DNA from: Adiantum capillus-veneris
Taxonomy: Eukaryota > Streptophyta > Polypodiopsida > Polypodiales > Pteridaceae
Direction of reading: 5' to 3'
Length of the DNA: 64,000 nucleotides
Assembly: GCA_014529385.2 (NCBI GenBank)
Contig: CM043950.1
Coordinates: 153,748,445-153,812,444, forward strand
The position numbers and the translations under genes were made by a program. The notes under the pieces were generated by a model. The model was not told the origin of the DNA. It searched no databases and worked only from the letters and a program-made list of their open reading frames with translations. The number at the start of each line of letters is the position of its first letter. Position 1 is the first letter of the stretch. Below are positions 22,211 through 33,640 of the stretch, piece after piece.

Positions 22211-22490
22211 ACAGCCATTGATCCCACCGCTTTGGCTCCGTGCCCTTTAGTGCTGCCCAAAATGGCAGACCAAAAAGGACTTCCGTAGTCCCACTGGTTA
22301 GAGTCAGACGACCCTGATGCAAATGCAACCCAAAGGTTCGTAGATCCACCATGGCTGTTGATCCCACCGCTTTGGCTCCGTGCCCTTTAGTGCTGCCCAA
22401 AATGGCAGGCCGAAAAGGACTTCCGTAGTCTGACTGGTTCAGTGTCAGACGACCCTGATGCAAATGAACCCAAAGGTTCGTAGATCCACC
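22211..22490 (+). repeat. Two tandem 140-bp units with tRNA-like sequence
   Basis: Units at 22211-22350 and 22351-22490 share TGATCCCACCGCTTTGGCTC, AGTGCTGCCCAAAATGGCAG and GGTTCGTAGATCCACCATGG. Each holds ACTGGTTxAGxGTCAGACGA and GGTTCGTAGATCC, which look like degenerate A and B boxes. The duplication sits about 385 bases upstream of the PPR start codon. Confidence 0.7.
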
Positions 22491-22874
22491 ATGGTTGAAA
22501 ACACAGAAAACCCAGAAAGAGAAAAAGCAGAACAGAGAATCTAACAAAGGGGAACGGGGAGTCTTTCGGAGACTGCAGCAAGGCCCACATTATCATGCTG
22601 AAACGGGCCTTACGTTGGCACAGCTACGTGCCGGAGTGCAGCAAAAGAGCACTCACAGAAGCCGGAAAAGCAGGGCAAGGAGCTGTCGAAGGCTTGCCAT
22701 TGCTTCCCGTCTACAGTGTGCTCTCTCTCTTCTGGACAGTGTTGATCCTTACTAGAGCTGCTGGATTTGTGCATGTTCGACTACTGGAATCTGACAAACT
22801 ATGAGTGATATGTACGCAAATTGTGTGGTCTCGTATTTTCTTCCTCATTGCGGCTGGGATGCCTCTATGAAGGC

Positions 22875-25400
22875 ATGCAAGCAGTCGATGCATTGGTCCA
22901 GCAAGGGCTACATGTATCGAGGGATGTATTATACCATCATTTGCAACAATGTAATAGGAAGAAAGACTTGGTGGCTGGGAGGGTGGTGCATTTCTATATG
23001 GTCATCAAAGGCCTTGATACAGTTACTGTTCTTGGCAATCACCTTCTACGTTTTTATGTCACTTGTGACAGTTTTTCTGAAGCCATTCAAGTTTTTGAAA
23101 CTTCCGAACCTAATGTATTCTCCTACAATGCAATTATGTCTGCGCATGCGAAGCTCGGGGATGGCAACAAGACTCTCGAACTGTTTGAGAGGCTGCAGAC
23201 TGACAGGTTGACTCCAGACACATGCACATTCTTGAGTGTATTAAATGCTTGTGGCAAGATAGGTGCAGCATGTCAGGGTAGATTGGTACATGATCGAGTC
23301 ATTCGAGAGGGCTTGGATGTTCCTCTCTCGATGTCAAACACAATGATTGATATGTATGGCAAGTGTGCTTGCTTACAGGAGGGGCAGAGACTCTTTGATA
23401 GGTTATCTGTTCGCGACGTGGTGACTTGGGCAGTGATTATCATGGGATACACTCAGCATGGTCATGGAGAAATTGTATTGGGGCTCTTTTATAAGATGAA
23501 ACTATCTAACCTAAAACCAAATGATGTCATTTTCTCTTGTGTCCTGAAAGCAATTGGAAAGCTAGGGCTGTTGTATGTTGGCAGATTTGTGCATGAGGAG
23601 GTTATTAGAGTACGCCTGGAGGCTAATGACGTGATTGTGACTGCATTAATTGACATGTATGCCAAGTGCAAAAACCTCGAAGATGCTCAGAAGGTTTTTG
23701 AAGCAACAGCAAGCTTGAATGTGATTGTGTGGAACACGATTATTGTGGGGTATGCACAGCACGGAAACAATTGTTTGCCTTTGGTTCTTTTTCAAGAATT
23801 GCTGCAAAAGGGTGTAAAACCGGACAAAGTAACTTATCTGGGTGTCCTAAAGGCATGTGCTAACAAAGGAGAGCTAGAAGAAGGTAGGGCACTCCACCAG
23901 TTTATGGCTCAAAGTGGCCTTCTACTAGACATTGCACTAAAAAATTCACTAATGAATATGTATGCCAAGTGTGGCAGTATGCAGGATGCACAGAAAATTT
24001 TTGATAGCTTGCCAAACCCAGATATCTCATCTTGGGGTACTATCATTGATGGTTATGCAGAGCATAACCATGGCTATTTGGCACTTAGGGCCTTTGAGTG
24101 CATGCAACAACAAGGTGTCATGCCTAATGATGTTACTCTTGTGTCTAGTCTAAAGGCTTGTATAAAGGATGGTTCTATAGAATATGGACGTAAGCTTCAT
24201 GATCAAGTTGTCAGAGCTGCAATGGAATCAAACATTCTTATCGGAAGCACCATTACTGACATGTATGCGAAGCACAGAAGCCTAGAAGAGGCTTGTAATT
24301 GCTTCGAGAGACTGGAAGATCCTGATGTCGTGGCCTGGGGGGCCATGATTTGTGGCTATATTCAGCTTGGATTTGAGGATGAGGGGCTGCGATTGTTCAC
24401 GGAAATGCTGCTTGAAGGTTTAGAGGCGAGCGAGGGTATATTTGTTATTGTTCTGCAGTCATGTGTGGTCATGGATACCATTCAGCCAGGCAGTCTGTTA
24501 CACACATATATTATTGAGTGTGGTGTTCGAACAGATGGGCCAGTAGGGACGAATCTTGTTCATCTGTATGCTAGCTTTGGATGTTTGAAGGAGGCACGGC
24601 TGGTTTTTGACGCACACTGCAATAAGGATGTGGTTACATGGGGGGTTATGATTGCAGGGTATGTACAGTATGGGTACTATGTTTTGGCTGTTGAGCTCTT
24701 CGAAGGATTGTATGGTCAAAACATAAAACCAAACCGAGTCATTTTTTTGTGCATTTTGAAAGCATGTAGCAGTATAGCCAGTATAGGACATGGTAGGATA
24801 GTACACACAGAGGTAATGGAGACTGGACTTGAAGTGGATGCTATGGTCGCAAACACACTAGTTGATATGTATACAAAATGTGGAAGCAAAGATGATGCAC
24901 AATGTGTTTTGCAAAAACTTCCCAAGAGGGATGTCGTCTCATGGAGTGCGCTTCTTCGGGGTCATGCCCAGCTTGGTGATTCGACACTCTCATTGAAATG
25001 TTTTGATGCTATGAGGCAAGAAGGCTTACAGCCGGATGATGTAGTTTTCACTAACATTTTAGCTGCTTGCAGTCATGAAGGTTCGCTAGAGAAGGGCATC
25101 CTTTGCTTGAAAGACATGTTGAAGTTCTACGACGTTAGGCCGGATTTCCAGCACTATTACTCTGTAGCAGATCTTCTTGGGCGTGCTGGCCTCTCCGTGG
25201 AGGCGGAAGATTTGCTGTCTAGTATTCCGAGTACAGAAAATACAATTGGCTGGACTGCTCTGCTTACCTGCTGTAAAACTTATGGCAATGTTCAGGTTGG
25301 TAATAAGTGCTTTGATGCTATTACTGAGATGGTGCCTAATGGTACATCTGCTTTTATGCTGATATCGAAGATCCGTAGTGATCTACAATTGTGTATATAA
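22875..25400 (+). CDS. PLS-class pentatricopeptide repeat protein, short E-type end
   Basis: Intronless ORF of 841 residues from ATG 22875. The frame is open back to a TGA at 22806, but the first ATG is this one. From about residue 70 it is a solenoid of about seven P-L-S triplets. P motifs start with NVFSYNAIMSAHAK, DVVTWAVIIMGYTQHG, NVIVWNTIIVGYAQHG, DISSWGTIIDGYAEHN, DVVAWGAMICGYIQLG, DVVTWGVMIAGYVQYG and DVVSWSALLRGHAQLG. L/S motifs carry the usual MYAKCGSxxDAQxxF pattern. The end, NTIGWTALLTCCKTYGNVQV to LISKIRSDLQLCI, is an E1-like motif that stops early, and no E+ or DYW deaminase follows. Known role of the family: sequence-specific binding of organelle RNA, usually for C/U editing. 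Here editing would need a partner supplying DYW. Target and organelle are unknown, and no clear transit peptide is seen, so the N-terminus may be incomplete. It is probably real, because 2.5 kb is open amid decayed transposons. Confidence 0.9.
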   Translation: MQAVDALVQQGLHVSRDVLYHHLQQCNRKKDLVAGRVVHFYMVIKGLDTVTVLGNHLLRFYVTCDSFSEAIQVFETSEPNVFSYNAIMSAHAKLGDGNKTLELFERLQTDRLTPDTCTFLSVLNACGKIGAACQGRLVHDRVIREGLDVPLSMSNTMIDMYGKCACLQEGQRLFDRLSVRDVVTWAVIIMGYTQHGHGEIVLGLFYKMKLSNLKPNDVIFSCVLKAIGKLGLLYVGRFVHEEVIRVRLEANDVIVTALIDMYAKCKNLEDAQKVFEATASLNVIVWNTIIVGYAQHGNNCLPLVLFQELLQKGVKPDKVTYLGVLKACANKGELEEGRALHQFMAQSGLLLDIALKNSLMNMYAKCGSMQDAQKIFDSLPNPDISSWGTIIDGYAEHNHGYLALRAFECMQQQGVMPNDVTLVSSLKACIKDGSIEYGRKLHDQVVRAAMESNILIGSTITDMYAKHRSLEEACNCFERLEDPDVVAWGAMICGYIQLGFEDEGLRLFTEMLLEGLEASEGIFVIVLQSCVVMDTIQPGSLLHTYIIECGVRTDGPVGTNLVHLYASFGCLKEARLVFDAHCNKDVVTWGVMIAGYVQYGYYVLAVELFEGLYGQNIKPNRVIFLCILKACSSIASIGHGRIVHTEVMETGLEVDAMVANTLVDMYTKCGSKDDAQCVLQKLPKRDVVSWSALLRGHAQLGDSTLSLKCFDAMRQEGLQPDDVVFTNILAACSHEGSLEKGILCLKDMLKFYDVRPDFQHYYSVADLLGRAGLSVEAEDLLSSIPSTENTIGWTALLTCCKTYGNVQVGNKCFDAITEMVPNGTSAFMLISKIRSDLQLCI

Positions 25401-26989
25401 ATTGTACAAGGGTTACATCTATCAAATTGTGAATCACTCACTAAACTGCGCAAATGCTGCATGAGGGTCATAGCATGAAGGCTACTTAAAGTTCAAAATT
25501 GATTGAAATTTTATCCCCAAAGAATGTTCGCAGTTACTACAGTAGGTGGGCTAAAGAGAAGACAAAAACCAAGACTAACCATAACATAATCGATTCTTTG
25601 TTCAGAGTTCTGAATTCCCTATGGTTTGCCTTTATTTCTCCCTTCGGTAGCCAACCTAGGTTTTCTGACACATCCTTGAAGGTGCGTGCTAATTGGACAT
25701 AGTCCTAGGAATGGGAGTGGGAGTAAAGATTATTGGAGCATGGCAACAAATGCAACTCCCTCTTGGTACCATGGCAAGTGCAATTGCTTTTGTTTTAATA
25801 GAGCGAAGGAAAATTGCTCGCTCTCCTTGCTAGAGTTTTCCAATCTTTGTGGTTCTTTGTCATAACGCCGGTATGTTCCTCTGGTCCAGGTGTTAATATA
25901 TCTGAGTCCTGCCTATTGCAAGCACATTGCCAAGAAGTACAAAACTGTTCAGACTTTACGACCCACTCAGTGTACTATAAGGGGTCTCCATACCTAAGAT
26001 TATGATTGTCCTCCAAATAATATGAATTGAAAATTGTATCTCTTAGTAGAGCTCAACTAGGTATTCAGTTGTTGAGTCTGGTGCAGTGTCTCTTGCATAG
26101 ACAAGAGCCACTCCACATTCTTTGCAACAGAGAAAAATAGTTGCCAATTGAAGTCTTATGGTTGTGTAGTTTAACGGAGTCATAGGGTACTTGTCACAAA
26201 GTGATGATGTGGCATGACCATATCGGATTGGTAGAGAGAAGGGAAGGCGGCTGGACCGAGGTAAGAGGACTAATGTGAGGGAAAAAAAGGGTAGTTTGCC
26301 CTTATTTTCATTGGTTAGGAAAATGTTATTTTCTAGCTGTGACCTGGACCCAAGTCATAGCCAGGTTAGTGTGAAATGTGGCGCAAATTGCAACGCGATT
26401 TGCAATGCTGGTGTGGCGAGCCACATGGCAAGGTCGACGTGGCAATTTTACGGGAGTTGCTTTTCGGGTCCAGTTATGAAAGCATTAGCTTTTTGGCACC
26501 AGCTTTTGATTCCAAAGTATTTGGGTGCTGCTTTTTGATAGCGGTTGCTTTTGGGGCGTGCATACCTTTATAGACGTGGCCTTGCGAGCACTTTGCAGAT
26601 CAGTGCATGATGGCAAGGATTATATGATGGACTAGTCTAGACATGTAGGTCCTATGAACAGGCTCACAAAATTGCTGCAACTAAATCTCTTGGACTTTGA
26701 AGACAAACCTTGGCTCCAACGACGTAGCAGTAGCATTTGCATGTGGCACATATAGACATGTGCATGTGACATCCCCTTCAACTTAAGGTGAAGTACGTGT
26801 GCCAAACTCCATGCATACCGCAAGATTGTCTTCAAATGAATGGCCTCCTAGACGATGTCCTCCACGACTACTTTTGAGAAATTCAAGCTCTGTCGGGTGA
26901 AGTGGAAATGTCCAAGTAAAATGGATCTTCGTGATGTGTTTACTCACCAGCAATGAAATGAAGTGGATCAACGATGCCCTTTTTGGTTA

Positions 26990-27810
26990 CCGGCAAACAA
27001 TGGTGTGAATCAAAATGCAAACCGGATGGATGCTCCTAGAGCGGTCAGACAGATATGGCAACATCGACGTCCACGAAGGTTATTGGCATCGGCAAGCCTA
27101 TGCTGCTCCTATGCAACAAAATTAGCGAGAGCAGCGTCAAATGGATGATAAAGATATACCTTTGGATTTCCCACAAACCATGGCTAATCGTGTGTGTGAT
27201 GTCTCATGAATTTGCTGAACTCATCAAAGACTCCTCTTCAGGCTTCAACTGGCTTGCTCGATAATGGAACCTCTAGACAAATTCTCATCTCTCCAATAGA
27301 TGTGGCTATGAATGTAGACTTACCATGCCTACAAACTCCCATGGTGGTTGCACTATATTGGAACCCTTCGATTGAGGATTGGTGACTCCCAATTGCTAAG
27401 AAGATGCAGATGATGGGGACCTGATGTGCCACCAAAGATTATACAGACTTGATGCAGATGATGGGGACCTTATGTGCCACCAAAGATTGTACAGATCAAT
27501 GACAATCCCAATATGACAATCCAATGCCTCTTCTAGATAGATCACTTCTCCAAGGAGATGGGATAGATAGTTGTCCAAACAATGCCAAGACTTCCAAGTG
27601 GATAGGTTGATTTGGATGTCACCTTGCCTTATCGTCATAGGCTTCTAGCAAATCTTGATACTCGCAATCAAAATCTTCATGTGTCCAATGCATGTTTGCA
27701 ACGATGTAATTTGTCATGTTGAAGAAGTATCGATTGCAAATATCCATGCAAGGCCTCATTATGTCGAGGTGTCTAGTGCTCACAACTAGGCAACTATCCT
27801 CCAACTATCC
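26990..27810 (-). pseudogene. Unidentified coding-like remnant
   Basis: Three overlapping minus-strand segments look protein-like in succession: 27619-27804 (RYFFNMTNYIVANMHWTHED, then YQDLLEAYDDKA), 27396-27638 (STWKSWHCLDNYLSHLLGEV) and 27238-27435 (YSATTMGVCRHGKSTFIATS). A frame change joins the first two near 27630. Composition is richer in W, H and C than random AT-rich DNA. I do not recognise the family. It may be part of an old transposon or host pseudogene. Confidence 0.3.
27403..27497. repeat. 47-bp tandem duplication
   Basis: GATGCAGATGATGGGGACCT followed by TATGTGCCACCAAAGATTxT occurs twice in a row with few differences. Confidence 0.85.
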
Positions 27811-28211
27811 TCTCTTGGGCACACTACAACTACACCCCACCAGTATACAATGTTTTTATTCCTATACTCAAGGGGCACAGTCCTACGTCAACAACAGATC
27901 TTGCAGTTCCTTGAGTGTGATAAGCATCCTTGGGAGAAACACTGAATCACACACTCAAATAGGACAAAGAAAAAAATCTCAAGGTTTAGAAGATTAGTGT
28001 CAAACTAGATCTCTGTTGCCAATATCAGATGGATGAGAATTGAGAGAATAGCTAGAATAGAGAATTCATGCTAACACAATCCTTTGTTTTAACCTTGCGT
28101 TACTCTTGGCTAGGAAGATACATCTCTCAAGTAGATAGACAAATCTAGGCAGAGAGATGGAGATTTACTATAGAGAATGGGATATCGAGATAGAATGCAA
28201 GAGAGATGTTT

Positions 28212-28277
<66 letters not shown>
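28212..28277. repeat. GA tract followed by poly-G
   Basis: About 14 GA units run straight into a G run of about 39 bases (28239-28277). The same GA-to-G design recurs at 59148-59238. Confidence 0.92.
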
Positions 28278-28278
<1 letters not shown>

Positions 28279-28754
28279 CCAAACCAACCGTCTTAAGGCC
28301 CCCCACACCTTTATCTATGTGCTATTTGCTTTAGATTGTGTGAATGAAGTGTACACATATGCGATACCTCAATGCAAACTCTACTTGACTCAATGAATGA
28401 TGTGCTGCGGCAACTCCCAAGAATCAAGCACCGCCGGGGCTGATTTGTGCACCTTTATAGTCTAGCTTGATGTGGGTTGTGGATGGCCACCATGATGAGG
28501 AACTAGGGCTAAATTTGCACGTCTGATGTGAGAGGATTTCAGTACTGAATGCTGGCTGCAAAAACATAGATCTGAGATGCAAAAATGAAACATATTTGGA
28601 GGTTTAAGCACGACTCAATTCTTCACAATAGATGAGGCTAGAAGAAGGTTACACACTTGTTGGCAACCAACAACTAAGGTAGTTTCTATTCATCTGAGAG
28701 GAAGAACCAGCTGCTACCAACATTGTAAGAAAATTGAAAAGGTTGCATTTGTTT

Positions 28755-30515
28755 TGTAACATTTAATGGCCTAGTAACTTGTGTGTAGCGGAAAATAGCA
28801 TGAACATAGTGAGCATTTCATTAGAATAGCTTCCTAATGAGAATAACAAGAGTGCTTGGGTGGAGAGAGCAACAAAAAGCATAACACCTAGTTAGATAGC
28901 ATGAACAATACTTCAAAAGAGAGAGAAATTAAGCAATTGACAACAATTGAGGACCGGATTTGCATGGAGCCGGTCCCCCCTCCAAAAGGCTTTGTATTAT
29001 GGTTTCTCCCATCAAGAGAGACATTTTACAATACAATTCTTTGTGTTCCTTCAATACTAGCTAGTACAATGAAGATGGAAATTTCATGCACTAAGCAAAA
29101 CACTCATCAAACACAACATCAATTCCCTCACGGTCTTAGACCCAAGACCTCACACACCGGGTATGAGAGTAGATTGAGAGGAGAAGCAATATTCTTACGA
29201 GAAAGATGTACATCTCCTCACATAATCACTCATATTAGCACAGCTTAGCTTAGTAATTATCATGGTAGAGGAGATGAGCATGCATTGAAGCTTGGCTCTT
29301 GGTTGGATTTGCATCACAAAGCCAAGAGTTGTTGGTGTAGGCCTCCCTTCTCACAAGCTTGGAGTAGATTGAGAGGAGAAGGAGTATTCTTACGAGAAAG
29401 ATGTACATCTCCTCACATAATCACTCATATCAGCACAACTTAGCTTAGTAATTAGCATGGTAGAGGAGATGAGCATGCATTGAAGCTTTGCTCTTGGTTG
29501 GATTTGCATCACAAAGCCAAGAGTTGTTGGTGTAGGCCTCCCTTCTCACAAGCTTGGAGTAGGTGGTAACCTTTCCATTAAAGCTTGAGAAGGAGAGAGA
29601 GTCTTCTTTCCTTCACACATGAGATTGTGTGAGTGTGTGTGTGATAATCCCTTGCAAAAATCAGCCCCCTCTCTCTCTTGGTCGACCCCTCTTGCTATTT
29701 GCTCATGCTGCAGTCCTATTGGACCTCCCTAGGCTTAGCCAATGGAATTTCAAGAGCATACGTGATAGTCTTCTGACATGTGACCCCCTTTCCCCTTTTG
29801 TGAGAGCTTTAGGTAATTTAATAATTCAACTAAACTCTCATTGGACCCCTTTGCCTCCTGGCCAATAGGAATTAGGCAAGCCATTGGGCTGCTGAATGCT
29901 CATTCGACCCCTTGGGAGATTGTCCAATAGTCTTTTAGAGAGCTTAATCCCATTGGTTCTTTTATTAAGTGTTTTTAAATTAATTAAACTAGATTTACTC
30001 TAGCCTAATTCTCATTGGTCCACCTCCAAGGCCATCCAATAGGATTTGAGTACTCCTTGTGGGCATCCGGGCTAGGGAGCTGACATGTGTCCCTCATTCC
30101 CTTTGTGTAAAGGGAGCTTGTGTGTATGTGTGTGTGAATTTCTCTCTCATTCCCTACTTGCAAGGCTCGCCCCCTCCTATGTAGGGATGGATGAAGACTT
30201 TTGGGACACACACAAAGCATCCAATTTTTCCTAATGTTGACCTTTGGACACAACCTTTGAATTTTGGAACCTTAGCATTTTGGAAGTCTTAATGGGCTGA
30301 ACCTTAGGGTCTTTTAAGCCCATTGTTGCACATTGCTCTTTTGCAGATGGCCCATCCTTTGGATCCCTATTTTCCCTCCTTTGGATCCCTACTATGGCCG
30401 GTCTGCTAGCTTAATCAATATTCTAGCTTTTTCTCCCTTGGTACTTCCCCATATTAAATGATCAGTTTAACATGAGAAAATCATTTAGGAGAATTAGATA
30501 TTGATTATTATGACA
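28755..30515 (-). repeat. 3' LTR of gypsy 1 (left in window)
   Basis: 1761 bases. Plus-strand ends are TGTAACATTTAATGG and GATTATTATGACA. It contains a 195-bp tandem duplication that the other LTR lacks. Many short AGCTTGAG and AATAGGA motifs are shared with the solo LTR at 17060 and the fragment at 57720. Confidence 0.92.
29169..29558. repeat. 195-bp tandem duplication inside the gypsy 1 3' LTR
   Basis: Two copies starting GTAGATTGAGAGGAGAAG at 29169 and 29364, each ending before GCTTGGAGTAG. The right LTR has a single copy (about 36650-36850), so duplication followed insertion or arose during replication. Confidence 0.88.
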
Positions 30516-30532
30516 TAACCTCTCTCTTGAAA
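30516..30532 (-). other. Gypsy 1 polypurine tract
   Basis: The minus strand reads CAAGAGAGAGGTTA directly before the 3' LTR start TGTCATAATA. Confidence 0.7.
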
Positions 30533-30872
30533 TCATAGTCGTCCTCGACTTTGGTGTAGAGAAGATAAAGCATATTCATGAGTCCTTTTTCTTAGCGGGT
30601 AGAGGATCCCTATGTTACCCTACGACATCGTTCCACAATGGATGACTAGTCCATTTGGCGCTTGAGAGCCTGAGGCTGCCGCAGGCATGTCTGCACATTA
30701 GTCCTATCAATCTTCCATAGTAGAGTAACAAGCTCTACTTGGTGTTCGGGAGACGTCGTCTCCGGAAACTTGATCTAAGCATGCATACTACTTCATTTTT
30801 GTGCACAATAAAGAAAAAGAGAGTCTTATAAGACAAAAACTTTGTTCATTTTTTTAACATTTGTACATTTGC

Positions 30873-31312
30873 TTACTCTTGGGAAGCATTGTAAGCATTG
30901 ACAAGGTTTAGGTTATCCTTTAACCGTATGCCTTGCATCCATCTAGCATCTTCAAAAGGATAATTCTTAAACTTAATAAGATATCGTCGGATAGTCTTAC
31001 CGCCTCTTAGTACCTTGTCTTCATATCGGAGAATGGACTCGGGCTGCATCACCTCTTCTTGGTCCTCGATCTCCGTTGGGTCTTCAGTAGCTGGTTCTTG
31101 AGGTGGCTCTCCGTTGTAAGGCTTTAGGAGGCTCACATGGAAAGCATTGTGTATGAGCCAATGACTGGGCAACTTGAGTTGATAGGCCATCTCATTGATT
31201 GGCCTAAGAATCTGGAAGGGACCATAGTACCATTTTGCTAGTTTAGCATAGTACTTTTGGTGTCCCGTAGGATTCTTGCCCGTCGTGTGCCTTAGTCGAG
31301 CCTTGGGAAATT
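30873..31312 (-). pseudogene. Gypsy 1 integrase C-terminus and chromodomain
   Basis: The 105-residue open part opens with KLPSHWLIHNAFHVSLLKPY, the GPF/Y-type end of a chromoviral integrase. After an acidic linker it shows a chromodomain: PESILRYEDKVL, then RRYLIKFKNYPFEDARWM, with the aromatic and W positions expected. Chromodomains steer integration to histone-marked chromatin in this family. It is separated from the integrase core by a frame change near 31310. Confidence 0.85.
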
Positions 31313-32330
31313 TTAATAAGACCCAATCATTTTCTTTAAAGGCTTGGGCTCTTCTGTGCTTGTCAGCAGCAACCTTTTGCCTTTGCTGTGAGATAGAGAT
31401 AGCATCCTTAATCTTTTGAAAAAATTCTTGTAGGTCTCGGCTATACTCGTCTGCAGGAAGATCTTCCCATGTACCTTAAGTAGCAAGGGACTTTTTGATC
31501 TTCGCTCAATTACCTCGAAAGGTGTTTTTCCTGTGGAAGTATGTACAGTGTTATTGTAAGCATACTCCACTAAGGGTAAGTACTTCTCCCATGGGGATCT
31601 TTGATCTATTTTTTTTACATAGGCTTTTAGTAGATCGAGAATTGTTAGGTTAGCTATTTCACTTTGGCCATCCGTTTGTGGATGATAGGCCGAAGAGAAG
31701 TTTAGCCTTGTCCCTAAATTCTCAAAGAGAACCTTCCAAAAATTACTGGTCATTCTAGGATCTCTATCCGACACTATGAACATTGGCAAGCCATGGTACT
31801 TGAAATTTGTGAAATGAAGAGGGTTGCCATTTGATAAGCTTTGATAGTCTTTTTGACAGGTATAAAATGAGCTTGTTTACTGAACTTGTCTACTATCGTC
31901 CATATTCCCGTATTCCCATGGATAGACTTAGGCAATCCAAAGATAAAATCCATGGATATGCTCTTCCATGGTGAACTAGGGATTGGCAAGGGTTGAAGCA
32001 ATCCAGGTTACTTCCCTCTATCAAATTTTGTCGTTTGGCATACCACACATTTAGAAACATACTCTTGTATGTTTGCTTTCATGGTAGGCCAATAGAAATA
32101 TGTTTCAATTCCCTTTAGGGTAGATTGAATCCCTCTATGCCCTGCATAAGGAGGAGCATGAGATTCATACATTACTTTCTCACGGAGTGAGTTAGTAACG
32201 CATAGTCTAATGCCATAGAGAAGATAACCATTGTGTAAAGTAAATGGTTCCTCTTTCTTCCCTAATGCAAGGGCTGAAATCACATTTCTAAAAATCGGGA
32301 TCAATAGCATACTCATCTATCATAGAAGAT
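31313..32330 (-). pseudogene. Gypsy 1 integrase
   Basis: The zinc-binding part lies in 32008-32316 (ESHAPPYAGHRG with two His, then KCVVCQTTK with two Cys). The core follows with the first Asp in [11 protein letters not shown] (about 31950), the second in VSDRDPRMTSNFW (about 31770) and the catalytic Glu in DGQSEIANL (about 31665). It is broken into three frames: a stop ends the zinc segment at 32008 and a frameshift lies near 31780. All catalytic residues are still visible, but no continuous protein can be made. Confidence 0.88.
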
Positions 32331-32399
32331 AGATCATTGTGAGTTGCTATGGAAACCGCATTCACTGTCGGTTGTCTTGAGAGTGCATCGGCTACTTGA

Positions 32400-33640
32400 T
32401 TATGCTTGCCAACAACGTGAGCAATATGAAAATGAAATTGCGAAAGAAAATTTGTCTCTCATTTGTTTGTCGGAGAGCTTGGTCTGCGTCATGAAGTACT
32501 TAAGACTTTGGTGATCTGTTCGCAGAATGAAAGGAGTCCCCAATAAATAGTGCTTCCATGAGTCTAAGGCATGTGAAACTTCGAGGAGTTCCTTTTCATA
32601 TATGCCTAGTGCTTGCTCAACCAGATCGAGCCTTTGACTTTCATAGCCTGTGGCGTGCCCTTTTTGAAGCAAAACAGCTCCAAGGCAATCACCACAAGCA
32701 TCACATTGGACCTCAAATGACTTTGAGAGATCCGGTAATGTAAGCACAGGTTGAGAGATAAGCTTTTCTTTAAGCTTTTCGAAATCATTGTTGTCCTTAG
32801 CAGACCATGTATACCTAACGCTTTTCTTTGTTGGGTCATGTAATGGTCCCGCAATTTGTGAGAACTTTTCTATGAAGCGTCTATAGTATGCACACATATC
32901 TATGAAGCTTCTTAGTTCATGAAGATTCCTTGGTTTAGGCCATCCTTTTATTACCTCTAACTTTGATGGATCCATTTGGATGCCATCTTGAGAGATAATG
33001 TGACCTAAATACTGAATCTCTTGCAAGAAAAATTCACTTTTCTTTTGTTATTCTCTCTTAAAACTTGAAATATTACCTGGAGGTGTTGCTTGTGTTCATC
33101 TAATGAATTAGAGTAGATGATAATATTATCAAAGAACACTCCAGTGAAGGTTTGGTAAGGCATGAATAGCTTCTCCATCAAGCGGTTGAATGTGGCTGGT
33201 GCATTGGTCAAGCCAAAAGGCATGACAATATATTCGTAAAGACCAAATGTAGTACAAAATGTGGTCTTTACAATGTCTTGATCAACTATCCTTATTTGAT
33301 GGTAGCCACTTTTTAGGTCAATCCTACTGAAGTAGGTCGATCCTTGTAGCTTATCAAATAGGTCTTCTACCCGTGGAATAGGAAACCTATTTTTGATAGT
33401 GATCCTATAGTGCTCTATAGTCGACACACATACGATATGTGCCGTCTTTCTTTTGCACTAGTAGTAGAAGAGAACAAAATGGGGATGAACTAGGCCTAAC
33501 CATGCCCTTGTCAACTAACTCATGCACTTGCTGCATAATCTCCTCTTGTTGAGCTTGAGAAACTCTATAAGGAGGTTTGTTAGGCTGTGAACTTCCTGGA
33601 AGAAGTTTAATTGCATGGTCGTCATTACCTCGTTTAGGAG
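32400..33640 (-). pseudogene. Gypsy 1 reverse transcriptase and RNase H
   Basis: RT blocks are FCSLLLLVQKKDGTYRMCVD (about 33490-33430), FSRIDLKSGYHQIRI (about 33340-33295) and MPFGLTNAPATFNRLM (about 33225-33180). The catalytic box reads FFDN instead of YxDD (about 33142-33131), which loses an essential Asp. RNase H in 32400-33026 shows LTLPDLSKSFEVQCDAC and the RTDHQSLKYF block. Frameshifts lie near 33415 and 33020. Inactive. Confidence 0.88.

Larger units (their letters stand above)
25401..28749 (+). other. Non-coding interval downstream of the PPR gene
   Basis: No convincing plus-strand gene. The segment just after the PPR stop does not continue the E domain in any frame. It contains the minus-strand remnant listed separately, a short tandem duplication near 27.4 kb and a GA/poly-G tract. 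Confidence 0.55.

Noticed and set aside
22595-22804. 69-residue ORF directly upstream of the PPR gene as a 5' exon
   Set aside because: It ends in a stop at 22804 in another frame, has no PPR-like or transit-peptide character I can defend, and no clear donor site.
22821-22874. Starting the PPR protein at the TTG at 22821
   Set aside because: TTG is not a usual plant nuclear start. The first in-frame ATG is at 22875, after a TGA at 22806.
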